From Candidatus Magasanikbacteria bacterium GW2011_GWC2_45_8 (GTDB taxonomy: Bacteria; Patescibacteriota; Patescibacteriia; Magasanikbacterales; UBA10146), in assembly GCA_001001925.1 (NCBI GenBank), contig LCLH01000029.1, forward strand, positions 13,899 to 20,218: a DNA stretch of 6,320 nucleotides, in the 5' to 3' direction. The translations under genes were made by a program, and so were the position numbers. The notes beneath the pieces are model-generated. The model saw only the letters and a list, made by a program, of their open reading frames with translations. It had not been told where the DNA came from and made no database searches. Shown piece after piece: positions 5,243 to 6,320 of the stretch (the stretch's first letter is position 1; every line of letters begins with the position of its first letter).

Positions 5243-5653
5243 ATGGGGTCCATTATAGTTCCGGTGATCGGCGCGATCGCTTCGTGGTTCACCTACTACG
5301 CATTCGGCGTGCCGTGGTGGGCTGGCGCTCTTTCCATCCCGCTCATCATGATTCTCTCGGTAATCGGCATCCATGCCACAGCATTGACCTCGGTTACTCC
5401 TGTGGGCGCGTTGAGCAAGATCACCCAGCTTTCTATCCGGGCTTTCAGGGGGCTGCACCACAAGGATTGGGCCAAGTTTGACGTGCGGGTTGAGGATGAA
5501 ACTGGCATACCGTATTTCACCGATTCAAACCCAAACACCGCTTTCGGGCCGGATTTGGGGCTGCCTATGACCGAGGTTTTGGCTTTGCATGGGGTGAGGT
5601 TTGATGAAATGCTAGCCAGCCTGCTATCTAAGTATGCCAGAGCGGTTCGGTAG
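5243..5653 (+). CDS. Chimeric ORF: OPT-transporter-like membrane segment joined to D-Ala-D-Ala-ligase-like ATP-grasp C-terminus
   Basis: The 136-residue ORF has two unlike halves. Residues 1-63 hold two hydrophobic segments (about 3-20, 26-46) and then ATALTSVTPVGALSKITQL. This resembles the core of OPT-family oligopeptide/metal-chelate transporters, a moderate-confidence reading from memory of the family. Residues 64-132 resemble the last part of a D-Ala-D-Ala-ligase-type ATP-grasp: IRAFRG, KDWAKFDVRVED, YFTDSNPN, then a GVRFDEMLASLL helix. Asp80, Asp94 and Asn96 fall where E. coli DdlB has its metal ligands Asp257, Glu270 and Asn272, with Asp in place of Glu. Either half is only a fragment of a much larger protein, so a working product is unlikely. 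A stop lies four nt upstream of the ATG and there is no Shine-Dalgarno sequence. Arg codons (CGG, AGG, AGA; no CGC) differ from genes left of the IS. It may be remains of two genes. Confidence 0.55.
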   Translation: MGSIIVPVIGAIASWFTYYAFGVPWWAGALSIPLIMILSVIGIHATALTSVTPVGALSKITQLSIRAFRGLHHKDWAKFDVRVEDETGIPYFTDSNPNTAFGPDLGLPMTEVLALHGVRFDEMLASLLSKYARAVR

Positions 5654-5755
5654 GTAAGAGCTTGCTCCCTACGACGCAATAATTTCATTATGTTGCTGTC
5701 TTCAGTCCGCTTCCTCTTATACAGGCGCCCATAATAGCTGCGCATTATGGTCTGG

Positions 5756-5763
5756 TATAGAAT
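5756..5763 (+). promoter_or_regulatory. Possible -10 for a leaderless GNAT message
   Basis: TATAGAAT, preceded by TGG, can be read as an extended -10 (TG-n-TATAGA) or as TAGAAT (five of six consensus bases). Either would start transcription within a few bases of the ATG at 5770. No -35 is visible. The 116-nt gap from 5654 to 5769 shows nothing else recognisable. Confidence 0.25.
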
Positions 5764-5769
5764 ACATCC

Positions 5770-6320
5770 ATGAGGCGGTATTTTTACGTAAATGACAGAA
5801 AGTATGTAGTGCGTTTTTTTGATGCGGATAGCGCCACAGATTTAGCCGATTTGGTGGCCATAGTGAAGAGTCCTGGAGCCCAGAGGTGGATGGACAATGT
5901 ATCGGATTTTAGTGTGCATGGCTTCCGGACATGGATGAGCGAAAAAGGGAGGGAAAATAGCTTTCTTTTTGCGGTAGCTGAGATGGAAAACGCTGGCTTG
6001 GAAGGCAGGGTGCATGGATTTGTCTATGTTTATCCTCGTAAGGGCGAGCGAAACACGCTGGAGATAAGCTATGCCAGAAGGCCTGATGGGGTAGCTGGGT
6101 TGATGGCCGACGGGTTGCATTTGACGATTACGATGGTGCGGGAGTACCTGTCTATGAATCGGTCATGGGAGGCAGATGACCTGAAGTTTGTTGCTGAGAT
6201 TGAGAGAGGGAACTGGCCCTCGATCAAAGTGGCTCAGAAAGCAGGGTTTGTGCAAAAAACCGGATTCGACAGAGAAGGAAACGCTCTCTGGATTATGACT
6301 GCAGAGGGTAGACCTGCCTG
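5770..6320 (+). CDS. GNAT-like N-acetyltransferase, 3' end outside the window
   Basis: GNAT enzymes move an acetyl group from acetyl-CoA to an amine. The substrate here cannot be told. The frame is open for 183 codons to the window edge with no stop. A strand region at 79-89 (GRVHGFVYVYP) is followed by LEISYARRPDG (97-107) and a helix (about 109-128), in the order of GNAT strands 4-5 and the acetyl-CoA-binding helix. VAEIERGNWPSIKVAQKAGF (141-160) is the classic N-x-x-S-x-x-x-x-x-K-x-G-F ending of the fold. The usual Q/R-x-x-G-x-G/A pyrophosphate loop is not obvious, so acetyl-CoA binding may be altered. The ATG at 5770 has no Shine-Dalgarno sequence and may begin a leaderless message. Arg codons are AGG, AGA and CGG with no CGC, unlike the genes left of the IS. 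Confidence 0.7.
   Translation, partial: MRRYFYVNDRKYVVRFFDADSATDLADLVAIVKSPGAQRWMDNVSDFSVHGFRTWMSEKGRENSFLFAVAEMENAGLEGRVHGFVYVYPRKGERNTLEISYARRPDGVAGLMADGLHLTITMVREYLSMNRSWEADDLKFVAEIERGNWPSIKVAQKAGFVQKTGFDREGNALWIMTAEGRPA

Noticed and set aside
5296..5745. 149-codon minus-strand ORF
   Set aside because: It lies opposite the 5243-5653 frame, which has recognisable protein motifs. The antisense translation shows no family features.

Overview
The window looks like bacterial chromosomal DNA from a small-genome lineage. A Patescibacteria/CPR (Parcubacteria-like) host is my best inference. The supports are an archaeal-type CMP kinase, tightly packed RNA-metabolism genes, starts with no convincing Shine-Dalgarno sequence, and an unusual tRNA-Ile with a UAU anticodon. 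I did no database comparison, so the taxonomy is a judgement from sequence style.

Layout. Positions 1-507 (minus strand) hold the 5' two-thirds of a pgpA-like phosphatidylglycerophosphatase gene, cut by the window edge. Upstream of it is tRNA-Ile(UAU) with an encoded CCA and a good promoter (TTGAGC-17-TACAAT) whose -10 lies in a palindrome. From about 679 to 3758 (plus strand) runs a compact, probably co-transcribed trio: a CCA-adding tRNA nucleotidyltransferase with an HD domain, an S4-domain RluA/RluD-family pseudouridine synthase, and an archaeal-type cytidylate kinase. The first two act on tRNA ends and on RNA uridines, and the third supplies CDP for nucleotide pools.

At 3755-4020 a strong promoter (TTGACA-16-TATAAG) overlaps the cmk stop codon. 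It reads into about 200-230 nt with no convincing gene but with an rRNA-type boxA-like element and a strong hairpin. It looks like an orphan leader. Next comes an IS3-family insertion sequence (about 4021-5223, minus strand) with orfA, a canonical A AAA AAA frameshift site, and an orfB that keeps its DDE triad but is broken by an in-frame TAG. I could not find convincing terminal inverted repeats or a target-site duplication.

Beyond the IS the DNA changes character: in the two ORFs there, none of 23 Arg codons is CGC, against 12 of 19 in cmk. The first (5243-5653) appears chimeric, with a membrane segment like an OPT-family transporter fused in frame to the last 70 or so residues of a D-Ala-D-Ala-ligase-type ATP-grasp protein. 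The second (5770 to the window end) is a GNAT-like acetyltransferase with a possible leaderless start. So the IS marks a boundary between two unlike pieces of DNA, either a genomic rearrangement/transfer junction or an assembly joint. I see no clear new defence or mobile system. The junction, the orphan leader and the UAU tRNA are the points most worth a second look.
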